Part shown: positions 26,087 to 35,737 of the stretch, one piece after another
Layout: each line of letters starts with the position of its first letter
How positions within the stretch are numbered: position 1 is the first letter of the stretch
From: Archangium violaceum
GTDB lineage: Bacteria; Myxococcota; Myxococcia; Myxococcales; Myxococcaceae
Direction: 5' to 3'
Length of the DNA: 64,000 nucleotides
Assembly: GCF_016859125.1 (NCBI RefSeq)
Contig: NZ_CP069338.1
Location: 9,241,501 to 9,305,500 of the forward strand
Position numbers and translations under genes: made by a program
The notes under the pieces: generated by a model
Seen by the model: only the letters and a program-made list of their open reading frames with translations
Databases searched by the model: none
What the model was told of the DNA's origin: nothing

Positions 26087-26965
26087 ATGCGCGATGCCCA
26101 CCGGATGAAGGAGAAGTTCGATGTTTCGCTCGACAACAGGCAGATCGTCAGCCTGCTGATCGCGGGGATCATCGTGATGGGGGCCGTGTTCGTGCTCGGC
26201 GTGGTGGTGGGCAAGAAGCTCGCCGGAAACGCCCAGGCCGCCGCCGCGCCGGATCTCCTGTCCGCGCTCGACGCCAACGCCCAGGCGCTCCAGCAGGCCC
26301 GTGAGGCCGAGCAGCCGCTCACCTTCCAGGACGAGCTCACCAAGAGGACCACCCCGGAGACCGCGCCCTCCAAGCCCGGCACCGTCACGGTCGCCATTCC
26401 TCCGCCGGCTCCCAAGCCGAAGCCGGCCGAGCCGCCCGCGCCCACCGAGACCCAGGCCGCCGAGCCCTCCGCGCCCGCGGATGTGCCCGAGCGGAACGAG
26501 GTCATCGCCTCGCCCACGGATGACGACTACGCCCCCGCGCCGAAGGCCGCCGAGCCCAAGCCGGCCGCGTCCAAGCCCGCGGAGACGAAGGTCGCCGAGA
26601 GCAGGCCCGCTCCCTCTCCGGGCAAGGTGGAGCCCGCTCCCGTACCTACCCGCACCACCACCCCGCCGGGGGGCGGCATGAAGGAGGCCATCGCCCGGGC
26701 CACCCAGCGGCCCACCGAGGCGGCTCCCGGCGGCGCCTTCACCCTGCAGATCTCCGCCTTCCAGAACCGTCCGGAGGCCGAGCGTTTCGCGGCGAAGCTG
26801 CGTGATCGGGGCTACGCGCCGTACATCATCTCCGCCGAGGTCCCCCAGAAGGGCACCTGGTACCGGGTCCGGATGGGGAGCTTCCCCTCCAAGGACGCCG
26901 CTTCCCGGTATCTGTCCGACTTCAAACGCGAGACCCAGATCCAGGCCTTCGTCGCCTCCAACTAG
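26087..26965 (+). CDS. SPOR-domain membrane protein
   Basis: A 292-residue single-pass protein from ATG 26087 (GAGGAA upstream). A short cytoplasmic basic segment is followed by one membrane helix (residues about 20-42, VSLLIAGIIVMGAVFVLGVV). A long Ala/Pro/Lys-rich periplasmic linker (residues 70-205) leads to a C-terminal SPOR domain (FTLQISAFQNRPEAERFAAK ... WYRVRMGSFPSKDAASRY). Known: SPOR domains bind denuded glycan strands and bring proteins to the division septum. Inferred: a division- or cell-wall-associated protein. It sits alone between mnmA and manA. The linker is base-biased but in frame throughout. Confidence 0.85.
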   Translation: MRDAHRMKEKFDVSLDNRQIVSLLIAGIIVMGAVFVLGVVVGKKLAGNAQAAAAPDLLSALDANAQALQQAREAEQPLTFQDELTKRTTPETAPSKPGTVTVAIPPPAPKPKPAEPPAPTETQAAEPSAPADVPERNEVIASPTDDDYAPAPKAAEPKPAASKPAETKVAESRPAPSPGKVEPAPVPTRTTTPPGGGMKEAIARATQRPTEAAPGGAFTLQISAFQNRPEAERFAAKLRDRGYAPYIISAEVPQKGTWYRVRMGSFPSKDAASRYLSDFKRETQIQAFVASN

Positions 26966-27069
26966 GTCGGACGCGGGCCAGGCGGGAGGAGGGGACGCTC
27001 CTCCTGCCGGCCGGCGTGAGACAGTCGTGGATGGTCGGACGGCACCCGGAGTGGTATGGGCGCCTCGGC

Positions 27070-28269
27070 ATGGATCTCCTCGACAACGTCATTCAGCCGT
27101 ACGCCTGGGGCTCTCGGACCGCCATCGCCGAGCTGCTCGGACAGCCTTCGCCTTCCTCCTCCAACCAGGCGGAGCTGTGGCTGGGGGCCCATCCCGGAGG
27201 CCCGTCCCGGGTGCGTCGGGGCACGGGCGTGCAGACGCTGCTGGAGGCCATCCGCTCCGCGCCGGAGCGGGAGCTCGGTGCGGGGGTGACGCGCCGGTTC
27301 GGGGCGGAGCTGCCGTTCCTGCTCAAGGTGCTCGCGGCGGAGACTCCGCTGTCGCTGCAGACCCACCCGAGTCTCGCCCAGGCGCGTGAGGGCTACGCGC
27401 GGGAGAACGGGCTCGGTGTGCCGCTCACCGCCCCGAACCGCAACTACAAGGACGCGAACCACAAGCCCGAGCTGATCTGCGCGCTGACGCCGTTCGACGC
27501 GTTGTGCGGCTTCCGCCGCGCGGACGAGACGCTCGCGCTCTTCGACGAGCTTGGCCTGAGCGCCCTGGAGTCGTTGCTCGCCCCTCTGCGTGCGTCGCCC
27601 GATGCCCGGGGGGTCGCGCGCCTGTTCGAGGCGCTGATGACGTGCCCCCGCGAGCAGCGCGGGCCCCTGGTGGACGCGGTGGTCTCGGCCTGCGCGGCAC
27701 GGGTGGGGCAGGGGGGCCGCTTCGTCGAGGAGCTGCGTTGGGCCGTGCGGCTCGGGGAACTCTACCCGGGTGATCCCGGCGTCATCGGCGCGCTGCTGCT
27801 CAACCTCGTGCGGCTGCGGCCGGGCGAGGCCATCTACCTGTCCGCGGGGAACCTCCATGCGTACCTGCGGGGGGTCGGCGTGGAGATCATGGCCAACTCG
27901 GACAACGTGCTGCGGGGCGGGTGCACGCCCAAGCACGTGGATGTGCCGGAGTTGCTCCGTGTGCTGGACTTCCGCTGCGGTCCCATCGGCCTGGTGCAGG
28001 CGACGTCCACGGATGGGGTGGAGCACGTCTACACCACGCCGACGGAGGAGTTCCGCCTGTCCCGCTTCCAGCTCCGTCCCGGAGTCTCCGCGCGGCCCGA
28101 GCGTCGGGGGCCGGAGATCCTCCTGTGCACCAGCGGCGCCGCGCGGCTGTCGGTGGGCGGCGAGGCGATCGCGCTGCCCCGGGGCGCCTCGGTGTTCGTG
28201 AGCGCGGCGGATGGGGCCTACTCGCTCGAGGGCGACGGAGTCGTTTTCCGCGCTACCTCCGGCCTGTGA
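27070..28269 (+). CDS. manA: Mannose-6-phosphate isomerase, class I
   Basis: A 399-residue type I phosphomannose isomerase. Zinc ligands and substrate motifs are visible: LSLQTHPSLAQA (Gln and His), YKDANHKPELICALTPF (His/Glu pair), and LSAGNLHAYLRGVGVEIM with DNVLRGGCTPKHVD. Role: interconverts fructose-6-phosphate and mannose-6-phosphate, feeding GDP-mannose and polysaccharide synthesis. The start at ATG 27070 (MDLLDNVIQPYAWGS) matches the family N-terminus; the frame is open further upstream but without homologous sequence or a better ribosome site. It is convergent with the repeat lipoprotein gene, 16 bases between the stops. Confidence 0.92.
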   Translation: MDLLDNVIQPYAWGSRTAIAELLGQPSPSSSNQAELWLGAHPGGPSRVRRGTGVQTLLEAIRSAPERELGAGVTRRFGAELPFLLKVLAAETPLSLQTHPSLAQAREGYARENGLGVPLTAPNRNYKDANHKPELICALTPFDALCGFRRADETLALFDELGLSALESLLAPLRASPDARGVARLFEALMTCPREQRGPLVDAVVSACAARVGQGGRFVEELRWAVRLGELYPGDPGVIGALLLNLVRLRPGEAIYLSAGNLHAYLRGVGVEIMANSDNVLRGGCTPKHVDVPELLRVLDFRCGPIGLVQATSTDGVEHVYTTPTEEFRLSRFQLRPGVSARPERRGPEILLCTSGAARLSVGGEAIALPRGASVFVSAADGAYSLEGDGVVFRATSGL

Positions 28270-28285
28270 GGCTCGGCCCCGGTCC

Positions 28286-28897
28286 TCACTCGGCCGGGGT
28301 GCTGCGGCTCCACTTGTCGACGTTGCCGTCACCGTCCAGGTCCTCGCCGATGCGATCCACCTGGTCGTTCTCCCAGTATTCCCAGTAGTCCACGCGGCCG
28401 TCGCCGTTGGAGTCCCGTTCCTTGCGCGCCAGCTTGCCCTTCTCGTAGTACGCCCACACGTCCGGCCGGCCGTCCCCGTTGAGGTCCCGCTCGCGCCGGA
28501 TGTTGATGCTCTTCTCGTAGAAGTAGACGGAGTCCACCTTCCCGTCGAAGTCCAGGTCCATCGTCTCGCGCTCGCGCTCCCCGCGGGCGTCGTAGTACGT
28601 GGTGATGTCCACCCGGCCGTCCCAGTTGATGTCCATCTCCTTGCGGACCATCCGCTCGCGGCCCTGGCCGTCCGCCCCCTGCTCGTCCACCGTGTACACC
28701 CACACGTCCGGCTTCTCGTCGGCGTTGGTGTCCTTCTTCGTCACCTTCTCGTTGGCGGCGGGTGGCGGCTGGATGGGCTCGGGCGACGCCTGCTCCCTCG
28801 CCTGACCCTCCTCCGACTTCTGTGCTGCTTTGTCGGACGCGCACCCACAGAGACCCACCAGCGCGAGCCCCACCATCCACTTGCTCATCGAGGGCAT
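28286..28897 (-). CDS. Lipoprotein with six DxDGxxD calcium-type repeats
   Basis: A 203-residue lipoprotein. ATG 28897 is chosen because AGGAG lies 5 bases before it; a longer frame runs to 29020 but crosses the promoter. Signal peptide MPSMSKWMVGLALVGLCGC ends in a lipobox Cys. A short linker is followed by six repeats of about 25 residues built on D-x-N/D-x-D-G-x-x-D (DTNADEKPD, DINWDGRVD, DLDFDGKVD, DLNGDGRPD, DSNGDGRVD, DLDGDGNVD). Each resembles an EF-hand-like or thrombospondin type 3 loop that binds Ca2+. Inferred: a calcium-stabilised surface or periplasmic lipoprotein. It is divergent from a small RHH regulator. Confidence 0.8.
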   Translation of the reverse strand: MPSMSKWMVGLALVGLCGCASDKAAQKSEEGQAREQASPEPIQPPPAANEKVTKKDTNADEKPDVWVYTVDEQGADGQGRERMVRKEMDINWDGRVDITTYYDARGERERETMDLDFDGKVDSVYFYEKSINIRRERDLNGDGRPDVWAYYEKGKLARKERDSNGDGRVDYWEYWENDQVDRIGEDLDGDGNVDKWSRSTPAE

Positions 28898-28954
28898 CAC
28901 CACTCCTGGCACTGTTCCTGATGACCGATTCACGGGTCTCGAAAACAGGGCTTC

Positions 28955-28991
28955 AAGGGCCATGTAACTCCATATATTTTCACATATCGCC
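28955..28991. promoter_or_regulatory. AT-rich divergent promoter/operator candidate
   Basis: In a very GC-rich background the stretch at 28962-28987 is strikingly AT-rich and imperfectly palindromic (ATGT ... CCATATATTTTCACAT). TATATT at 28973-28978 is a plausible -10 box for the RHH gene and would give a leader of only about 7 bases. That gene has no Shine-Dalgarno sequence. The short regulator beside it could bind here; this is inference. Confidence 0.4.
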
Positions 28992-29180
28992 ATGGCCCGA
29001 AAGAAGATCAGCACGACCATCTACATCACGCCCGAGCAGAACGACTTGCTCAAGGCGTTGAACCAGAAGACGAAGGTTCCCGTGGCCGAGTACATCCGGC
29101 AGGGGATCGATCTCGTGCTGGAGAAGTACAAGGCGCAGTTGCCGGGCCAGGCGTCCTTCGACGAGCTGAGCTCCAGGTAG
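28992..29180 (+). CDS. Small ribbon-helix-helix (CopG/Arc-type) DNA-binding protein
   Basis: A 62-residue protein. The N-terminal strand KKISTTIYITPEQ is followed by two helices (QNDLLKALNQKTK, then VPVAEYIRQGIDLVLEKY), the pattern of ribbon-helix-helix regulators that dimerise to read DNA through the paired strands. There is no ribosome site before the ATG; a TATATT box 14 bases upstream suggests a near-leaderless mRNA. It lies 3 bases before the UDP-sugar decarboxylase gene, so the two are coupled, and divergent from the repeat lipoprotein. No toxin partner of antitoxin type is adjacent, so a transcription regulator is likelier. Confidence 0.8.
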   Translation: MARKKISTTIYITPEQNDLLKALNQKTKVPVAEYIRQGIDLVLEKYKAQLPGQASFDELSSR

Positions 29181-29183
29181 GTC

Positions 29184-30161
<978 letters not shown>

Positions 30162-30222
30162 CTTCGCCGCACGTTTCGACGCTTCTTCTAGTGGCCGCCC
30201 TGGGGGTGGCAGGAGCTGCACG

Positions 30223-31149
30223 TTGAAAGTCCTGGTGACGGGTGGGGCGGGCTTCATCGGTTCGCACGTGTGCGATGTGTTCGTGCGAGCGGGGCACGAG
30301 GTCATCGCCCTCGACAATCTGTCGAGTGGGAGGAAGGAGAACCTGGACCCGAGGGTGCGTCTGGAGGTCATGGACATCCGCGCCCCCGAGGCGGCGCAGC
30401 TCATTCGCGCCGAGCGTCCCCAGGTGATGTGTCACCTGGCCGCGCAGATGGACGTGCGCCGCAGCGTGGAGGATCCGCGCTTCGACGCGGAGGCCAACAT
30501 CCTCGGCTTCCTCAACCTGCTGGAGGCGGCGCGCGCCTCGGGTGTCCAGAAGGTGGTGTTCAGCTCGACCGGTGGGGCCATCTACGGGGAGCAGGACGTC
30601 TACCCGGCGCCCGAGACCCACGCGACGCGACCGGTGTCGCCCTATGGCGTCTCCAAGGCCTCGGGTGAGCTGTACCTCGGCTACTACAAGGCCCAGTACG
30701 GCCTGAAGTACGTGGCCCTGCGGTACGCCAATGTGTACGGGCCGAGGCAGAACCCGCACGGCGAGGCCGGCGTGGTGTCCATCTTCTGCCAGCGCCTGCT
30801 GGCCGGCCGCGAGTGCACCATCTACGGCGAGGGCAAGCAGACGCGCGACTTCGTCTACGTGGAGGACGTGGCGCGCGCCAACCTGCTCGCCGTGGAGAAG
30901 GACTACTCGGGGGCCATCAACATCGGGACGGGCACGGAGACGGACATCAACCGGCTCTACAGCCTGCTGGCCCAGTCGGCCGGGGTGGACAAGCCGGCCG
31001 TGCGTGCCCCCGGCAGGCCGGGCGAGCAGCTGCGGTCCTGTGTGGACAACACCCTGGCGCGCCAGGTGCTCGGCTGGCAGCCCACCGTGGAGCTCCCCGA
31101 GGGACTGCGCCGCACGGTGTCGTTCTTCCGGGAGCACACGGGCCGTTAG
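30223..31149 (+). CDS. NAD-dependent nucleotide-sugar epimerase (GalE-like)
   Basis: A 308-residue extended SDR. It starts at TTG 30223 with AGGAG 8 bases upstream, immediately before the conserved LKVLVTGGAGFIGSHV; no ATG or GTG fits. Motifs: TGGAGFIGS, DNLSSGRKEN, LAAQMDVRRS, FSSTGGAIYG, YGVSKASGE (YxxxK), NVYGPRQ, GEGKQTRDFVYV. Role: probably interconverts UDP-glucose/UDP-galactose or their derivatives. It lies 61 bases after the UDP-glucuronate decarboxylase-like gene, giving a small nucleotide-sugar unit for capsule or lipopolysaccharide. The exact substrate is not determinable from sequence alone. Confidence 0.8.
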   Translation: MKVLVTGGAGFIGSHVCDVFVRAGHEVIALDNLSSGRKENLDPRVRLEVMDIRAPEAAQLIRAERPQVMCHLAAQMDVRRSVEDPRFDAEANILGFLNLLEAARASGVQKVVFSSTGGAIYGEQDVYPAPETHATRPVSPYGVSKASGELYLGYYKAQYGLKYVALRYANVYGPRQNPHGEAGVVSIFCQRLLAGRECTIYGEGKQTRDFVYVEDVARANLLAVEKDYSGAINIGTGTETDINRLYSLLAQSAGVDKPAVRAPGRPGEQLRSCVDNTLARQVLGWQPTVELPEGLRRTVSFFREHTGR

Positions 31150-31284
31150 CCGTCCGCCCACCCTCCGGGGTGGGTGACGCGTTCCGTCGGCCGCCCGGTT
31201 GCGCGCCGGGTGCGCGGATGCATGGATTTTGGTGGGCTTCGGTGTTAGTCAAGCCGGCTTCGACGTAGCCCGAGGCCCCCTACC

Positions 31285-33096
31285 ATGCCGGCCGAAAACG
31301 CTCACATCCGTAACTTCTCGATCATCGCGCACATCGACCATGGGAAGTCGACCCTGGCTGATCGCCTGCTCGACGCCACCGGAACGGTGACGAAGCGCGA
31401 GGCGCAGGACCAGTTCCTCGACAACATGGAGCTGGAGCGCGAGCGCGGCATCACCATCAAGGCCCAGTCCGTGCGGATGAACTACACCGCCACCGACGGC
31501 CAGAAGTACATCCTCAACCTCATCGACACCCCGGGACACGTCGACTTCGCCTACGAGGTGAGCCGCTCGCTCGCCGCGTGCGAGGGGGCCCTCCTGGTGG
31601 TGGACGCGTCGCAGGGCGTCGAGGCCCAGACGCTCGCCAACGTCTACATGGCGTTGGACCACAACCTGGAGATCATCCCGGTCATCAACAAGATCGACCT
31701 GCCGAGCGCCGACGTGGAGCGCACGCGCACGGAGATCGAGGACGTGATCGGCATCGACGGCTCCGGCGCCGTGCCGGCCTCCGCCAAGGAGGGCATCGGC
31801 ATCAAGGACATCCTCGAGGCCGTGGTGAAGAACGTGCCGCCGCCCTCGGGCGATCCGGCGGCCCCGCTCAAGGCCCTGATCTTCGACAGCTGGTACGACA
31901 ACTACCGCGGCGTCGTGACGCTGGTGCGCGTGCTCGAGGGCACGCTCAAGCTCAAGCAGAAGATCAAGCTGTGGAGCAACAACAAGGCCTTCGAGGTGCA
32001 GGAGCTGGGGGTGTTCAACCCGTTCTCCCGCCCGGTGCAGCAGCTGATCGCCGGTGAAGTGGGCGTGCTGGTGGCCAACATCAAGGAGCTCCAGGACGCG
32101 AAGGTGGGTGACACCGTGACGGAGGAGCTGCGTCCCACGGACGCGCCCTTCCCGGGCTTCAAGGAAGTGAAGCCCATGGTGTTCTCCGGCATCTTCCCGG
32201 TGGACTCCGAGCAGTACGAGGGCCTGCGCGACGCGCTCGCCAAGCTCAAGCTCAACGACGCGGCCTTCACCTACGAGCCCGAATCCTCCACGGCGCTCGG
32301 CTTCGGCTTCCGCTGCGGCTACCTGGGCCTGTTGCACATGGAGATCGTCCAGGAGCGCCTGGAGCGCGAGTACAACCTGTCGCTCATCACCACGGCGCCC
32401 TCGGTGGTCTACCGCATCACCGACTCGCAGGGCGCGGTGCTGCACGTGGACAACCCGGCCAAGCTGCCGCCGGTGCAGAAGATCGCCAGGTTCGAGGAGC
32501 CCGTCCTCACCTGTCACATCCACGTGCCCAACGATTACCTGGGCGCGGTGCTCAAGCTGTGCCAGGACCGGCGCGGCGTGCAGAAGGACATGAAGTACCT
32601 GGGCACCAGCGGCACGCGCGTGCAGGTGACGTACGAGATGCCCCTGGCCGAGGTCGTCTTCGACTTCTTCGACAAGCTCAAGAGCGTCACGCGTGGCTAC
32701 GCCAGCCTCGACTACGAGCTGGCCGGGTACGTGGAGGCGGACCTGGTGCGCCTGGACATCCTCATCAACGGGGACCCGGTGGACGCGCTCAGCGTCATCG
32801 TCCACAAGGAGCGCGCCTACCAGCGCGGCCGCGAGGTGTGCCAGAAGCTCAAGGAGGTCATCCCGAAGCAGATGTACGAGGTGGCCATCCAGGGAGCCAT
32901 CGGCGCGAAGATCATCTCGCGCGAGACGATCTCCGCCATCCGCAAGAACGTGCTCGCCAAGTGCTACGGCGGCGACATCAGCCGCAAGCGCAAGCTCCTG
33001 GAGAAGCAGAAGGAGGGCAAGAAGCGGATGAAGCAGGTGGGCTCGGTGGAGATCCCACAGGAGGCCTTCCTCGCGGTGCTGAAGACGGAGGAATAG
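31285..33096 (+). CDS. lepA: Elongation factor 4 (LepA)
   Basis: A 603-residue translational GTPase. G motifs: AHIDHGKST (G1), RGITIKAQ (G2), DTPGHVDF (G3), NKIDLPSA (G4), and SAKEG-type ASAKEGIG (G5). The LepA-specific C-terminal domain is present ([20 protein letters not shown]). Role: ribosome-associated GTPase that back-translocates or remodels stalled ribosomes. It is followed 3 bases later by lepB, the classical lepA-lepB arrangement. Length is normal; the start [20 protein letters not shown] matches the family. Confidence 0.97.
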   Translation: MPAENAHIRNFSIIAHIDHGKSTLADRLLDATGTVTKREAQDQFLDNMELERERGITIKAQSVRMNYTATDGQKYILNLIDTPGHVDFAYEVSRSLAACEGALLVVDASQGVEAQTLANVYMALDHNLEIIPVINKIDLPSADVERTRTEIEDVIGIDGSGAVPASAKEGIGIKDILEAVVKNVPPPSGDPAAPLKALIFDSWYDNYRGVVTLVRVLEGTLKLKQKIKLWSNNKAFEVQELGVFNPFSRPVQQLIAGEVGVLVANIKELQDAKVGDTVTEELRPTDAPFPGFKEVKPMVFSGIFPVDSEQYEGLRDALAKLKLNDAAFTYEPESSTALGFGFRCGYLGLLHMEIVQERLEREYNLSLITTAPSVVYRITDSQGAVLHVDNPAKLPPVQKIARFEEPVLTCHIHVPNDYLGAVLKLCQDRRGVQKDMKYLGTSGTRVQVTYEMPLAEVVFDFFDKLKSVTRGYASLDYELAGYVEADLVRLDILINGDPVDALSVIVHKERAYQRGREVCQKLKEVIPKQMYEVAIQGAIGAKIISRETISAIRKNVLAKCYGGDISRKRKLLEKQKEGKKRMKQVGSVEIPQEAFLAVLKTEE

Positions 33097-33099
33097 GTC

Positions 33100-34356
33100 A
33101 TGTCCACCTCCACCGCGACGACCCCGACTCCTCCGCCGTCCGCGGGCCTCGAGGCCAGCATGGCCGCTCGCCGTACGCCGGAGCAGATCAAGGCCAGCCG
33201 CGCGCTGTTGTGGCGCGAGCTGCTCACCAGCCTGTGGGCGCCCCTGGTCATCCTGGGCCTGGCCTTCATCCCCTACCTCGTCCTGATCGAGTTCGCCCCG
33301 TCCTCCGCCGGGTGGGCCCAGCCGCTCATGCAGTACCTGGCGCTGGCGATGCTCATCTATTTCGTGGGGCTGCTCGTCTGGCGCACCGCGTTCCCCAAGC
33401 AGCAGCGCCTGCGCCACCTGCGGCACGAGGCGCGCGAGCTGATCTCGGAGATCGAGCGCATCCACAAGCGCGTGCCGGGGAAGATCTCCGCCGAGGTGTC
33501 CACGAAGCTCGCCGAGCAGGCGCTGCGGGTGGAGACCGCCTCGCTGGCCGGGGACGCCGCGCGGCTGGAGCAGGAGACGAAGACGCTCGACACGCAGGCC
33601 ACCCAGCTGCTCGGGGCCTTCCGCAAACAGAGCGCCTGGGACTTCGTCTCCGGCTTCGCCAAGGCGCTGGCCATCGCGGTCGTCATCCGCGTCTTCATCA
33701 TCGAGCCGTACCGCATCCCCTCCGGCTCCATGCTGCCGACGCTGGAGATCGGCGATCAGGTCTTCATCAACAAGTTCATCTACGGGGTGCGGCTGCCCTA
33801 CACGAACTATGTGCCGTTCGTGATCGTCCGCCCGCCGGCGCGCGGCGACGTCATCGTCTTCAACAACCCGGTGCAGCCGGAACTGGACTTCATCAAGCGC
33901 GTGGTCGGCATTCCCGGGGACTCGGTGGAGCTGATCGACGGCGAGGTCCACATCAACGGCGTGCCCCAGTCGCGCACACTCGTGAACGACGATCTGATCG
34001 TCTACAACAAGCACGAGAACATGCCCTGGTTCCCCGAGCACATGCGGCTGTACGAGGAGAACCTGGACGGCAAGGCGCACGCCGTGCTCCAGGAGACCCC
34101 GCGCGCCCGCGTCCAGCACGAGGGGCCCTTCGTCGTTCCCCCGGGGCAGGTCTTCGTCATGGGTGACAACCGGGAGAACAGCCTCGACAGCCGCTACGGC
34201 CTGGGGGCGGGCAGGGGCGTGGCGTTCGTGCCCTATGGCCACATCAAGGGCAAGGCCATGGTGGTCTGGATGGCGCTCGGGTACGGGGGGTGGTTCAGCA
34301 ACCTCTTCGAGGGGACCGGGCTGCGCACCGACCGCCTCTTCGAGCCCGTGCGTTGA
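33100..34356 (+). CDS. lepB: Signal peptidase I with long N-terminal extension
   Basis: A 418-residue type I signal peptidase. The catalytic part begins near residue 185 with a membrane helix, then box B PYRIPSGSM (Ser210), box D DFIKRVVGIPGD (Lys266) and box E GDNRENSLDSR. Unusual: residues 1-185 contain two extra hydrophobic segments (about 45-65 and 75-95) and a charged coiled-coil-like stretch (100-170), so the protein is longer than most bacterial LepB proteins (about 250-320). Role: cleaves signal peptides at the outer face of the inner membrane. Coupled to lepA, 3 bases apart. Confidence 0.94.
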   Translation: MSTSTATTPTPPPSAGLEASMAARRTPEQIKASRALLWRELLTSLWAPLVILGLAFIPYLVLIEFAPSSAGWAQPLMQYLALAMLIYFVGLLVWRTAFPKQQRLRHLRHEARELISEIERIHKRVPGKISAEVSTKLAEQALRVETASLAGDAARLEQETKTLDTQATQLLGAFRKQSAWDFVSGFAKALAIAVVIRVFIIEPYRIPSGSMLPTLEIGDQVFINKFIYGVRLPYTNYVPFVIVRPPARGDVIVFNNPVQPELDFIKRVVGIPGDSVELIDGEVHINGVPQSRTLVNDDLIVYNKHENMPWFPEHMRLYEENLDGKAHAVLQETPRARVQHEGPFVVPPGQVFVMGDNRENSLDSRYGLGAGRGVAFVPYGHIKGKAMVVWMALGYGGWFSNLFEGTGLRTDRLFEPVR

Positions 34357-34409
34357 AAACCCTCCGGAAGCTTGACGCCCCGCGTATGCCGCTGCTACGC
34401 GGGGGCCTC

Positions 34410-34829
34410 ATGCGTCATCCTTCCGGGAAGGTCAGCTTTGGTGGCCTGCTGTTACTGGCTCTCCTCGTGGGGGGCGTGTACCTGGGGGTGATCTTCACCC
34501 CCGTCTACATCGACAACATGGACGTCAAGGAAGCCGTCGCGGCGGCCCACAACCGGGCCGCGCAGCGCGCCACGGACTCCATGCTGCGCAACACCATCAT
34601 CGAGCGCACCAGCCAGATGGGCAGCCACTGGGAGGTCGACCAGTTCGACAACGATGTGCTCAAGCCCGGGCTCGGTCTGACGGATGAGCAGATCCTCATC
34701 GAGCGCAGCGACGTCACCGGGAGCGTTCGTATCGAGGTGGACTACGAGCGGCAGGTGCGCCTCGTACCGACGGATCGTGTCCACACGGTGCGTTTCCACG
34801 TTGTGAAGGACGGCATTCCCGGGCAGTAG
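34410..34829 (+). CDS. Small membrane-anchored protein (DUF4845-like organisation)
   Basis: A 139-residue protein from ATG 34410 (GGGGGC upstream; ATG 34386 is possible). One N-terminal membrane helix (residues 9-30, FGGLLLLALLVGGVYLGVIF) is followed by TPVYIDNMDVKEAV and an alpha/beta periplasmic domain. The arrangement, right after lepB, resembles DUF4845-type proteins, which are often next to lepB. No catalytic motif. Function unknown; the gene lies 53 bases after lepB and 14 bases before pyrB, so it bridges the two transcription units. Confidence 0.65.
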   Translation: MRHPSGKVSFGGLLLLALLVGGVYLGVIFTPVYIDNMDVKEAVAAAHNRAAQRATDSMLRNTIIERTSQMGSHWEVDQFDNDVLKPGLGLTDEQILIERSDVTGSVRIEVDYERQVRLVPTDRVHTVRFHVVKDGIPGQ

Positions 34830-34843
34830 GGGCCAGGGCACGT

Positions 34844-35737
34844 ATGAGACACTTGTTGGGAATCGAGGGTCTGCGGCGCGCTGACATCGAGGCGCTGCTC
34901 GACCGGGCCGAGGCACACCTGCACGGTGGGCCGGACGCCTCGCATGTGCTGCGAGGCAAGGTGGTGGCCAACCTCTTCTTCGAGGACTCCACCCGCACCC
35001 GCACCTCCTTCGAGATGGCGGCGCACGCCCTCGGAGCCGAGGTGCTCAACTGGACGACGGCGGGCTCCTCCGTGTCCAAGGGCGAGACGCTGCTGGACAC
35101 CGTCCGCAACATCGAGGCCACGGGCCCGGTGGCGCTCGTCATCCGGCACCGCTCCTCGGGGGCCCCGCACCTGGCGGCCAGGCACGTGCGCTGCGCCGTC
35201 ATCAACGCCGGGGACGGCACGCACGAGCACCCCTCGCAGGCCCTGCTGGACGCCTTCACCCTGCGCCGCCGTTGGGGCAGCCTGGATGGGCGCACGGTGC
35301 TCATCGTCGGCGACATCCGCCACAGCCGCGTGGCCCGCTCCAACCTTCACTGCCTCACCACGTTGGGCGCGAAGGTGGTGCTGTGCGGCCCTCCCACGCT
35401 GCTGCCTCCCGGTCTGGAGTCCCTGGGCGCCGAGGTCACCTCCAACCTGGACTCCGTCCTCCCCCGCGCGGACGCCGTCATGTGCCTGCGCGTGCAGACG
35501 GAGCGGCAGAGCGAGAACTTCTTCCCCTCGGCGCGTGAGTTCTCCCGCATGTTCGGTCTCAACGCCGCCCGCGCCGAGCGGCTCAAGCCGGAGGCGCTCG
35601 TGCTGCACCCCGGCCCCATGAACCGGGGCGTGGAGATCGCCCCCGCCGTGGCCGATGGACCCCGCAGTGTCATCCTGGAGCAGGTGGCGCACGGGGTGGC
35701 CGTCCGCCGCGCCATCCTGGAGGAGGTGTGCCGATGA
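34844..35737 (+). CDS. pyrB: Aspartate carbamoyltransferase catalytic chain
   Basis: A 297-residue enzyme. It has the carbamoyl phosphate motif FFEDSTRTRTSFE, the HPSQALLDAF motif, VGDIRHSRVARSN, and the C-terminal LHPGPMNRGVEI. Role: condenses carbamoyl phosphate with aspartate, the committed step of pyrimidine synthesis. Its stop overlaps the start of pyrC (ATGA), and pyrC overlaps carA, so pyrB-pyrC-carA form one operon. No pyrI regulatory chain is next to it. Confidence 0.95.
   Translation: MRHLLGIEGLRRADIEALLDRAEAHLHGGPDASHVLRGKVVANLFFEDSTRTRTSFEMAAHALGAEVLNWTTAGSSVSKGETLLDTVRNIEATGPVALVIRHRSSGAPHLAARHVRCAVINAGDGTHEHPSQALLDAFTLRRRWGSLDGRTVLIVGDIRHSRVARSNLHCLTTLGAKVVLCGPPTLLPPGLESLGAEVTSNLDSVLPRADAVMCLRVQTERQSENFFPSAREFSRMFGLNAARAERLKPEALVLHPGPMNRGVEIAPAVADGPRSVILEQVAHGVAVRRAILEEVCR

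Noticed and set aside
31249-34242. A 997-codon minus-strand frame opposite lepA and lepB
   Set aside because: Shadow of well-conserved lepA and lepB; composition dominated by Leu/Val/His/Asp typical of antisense reading.
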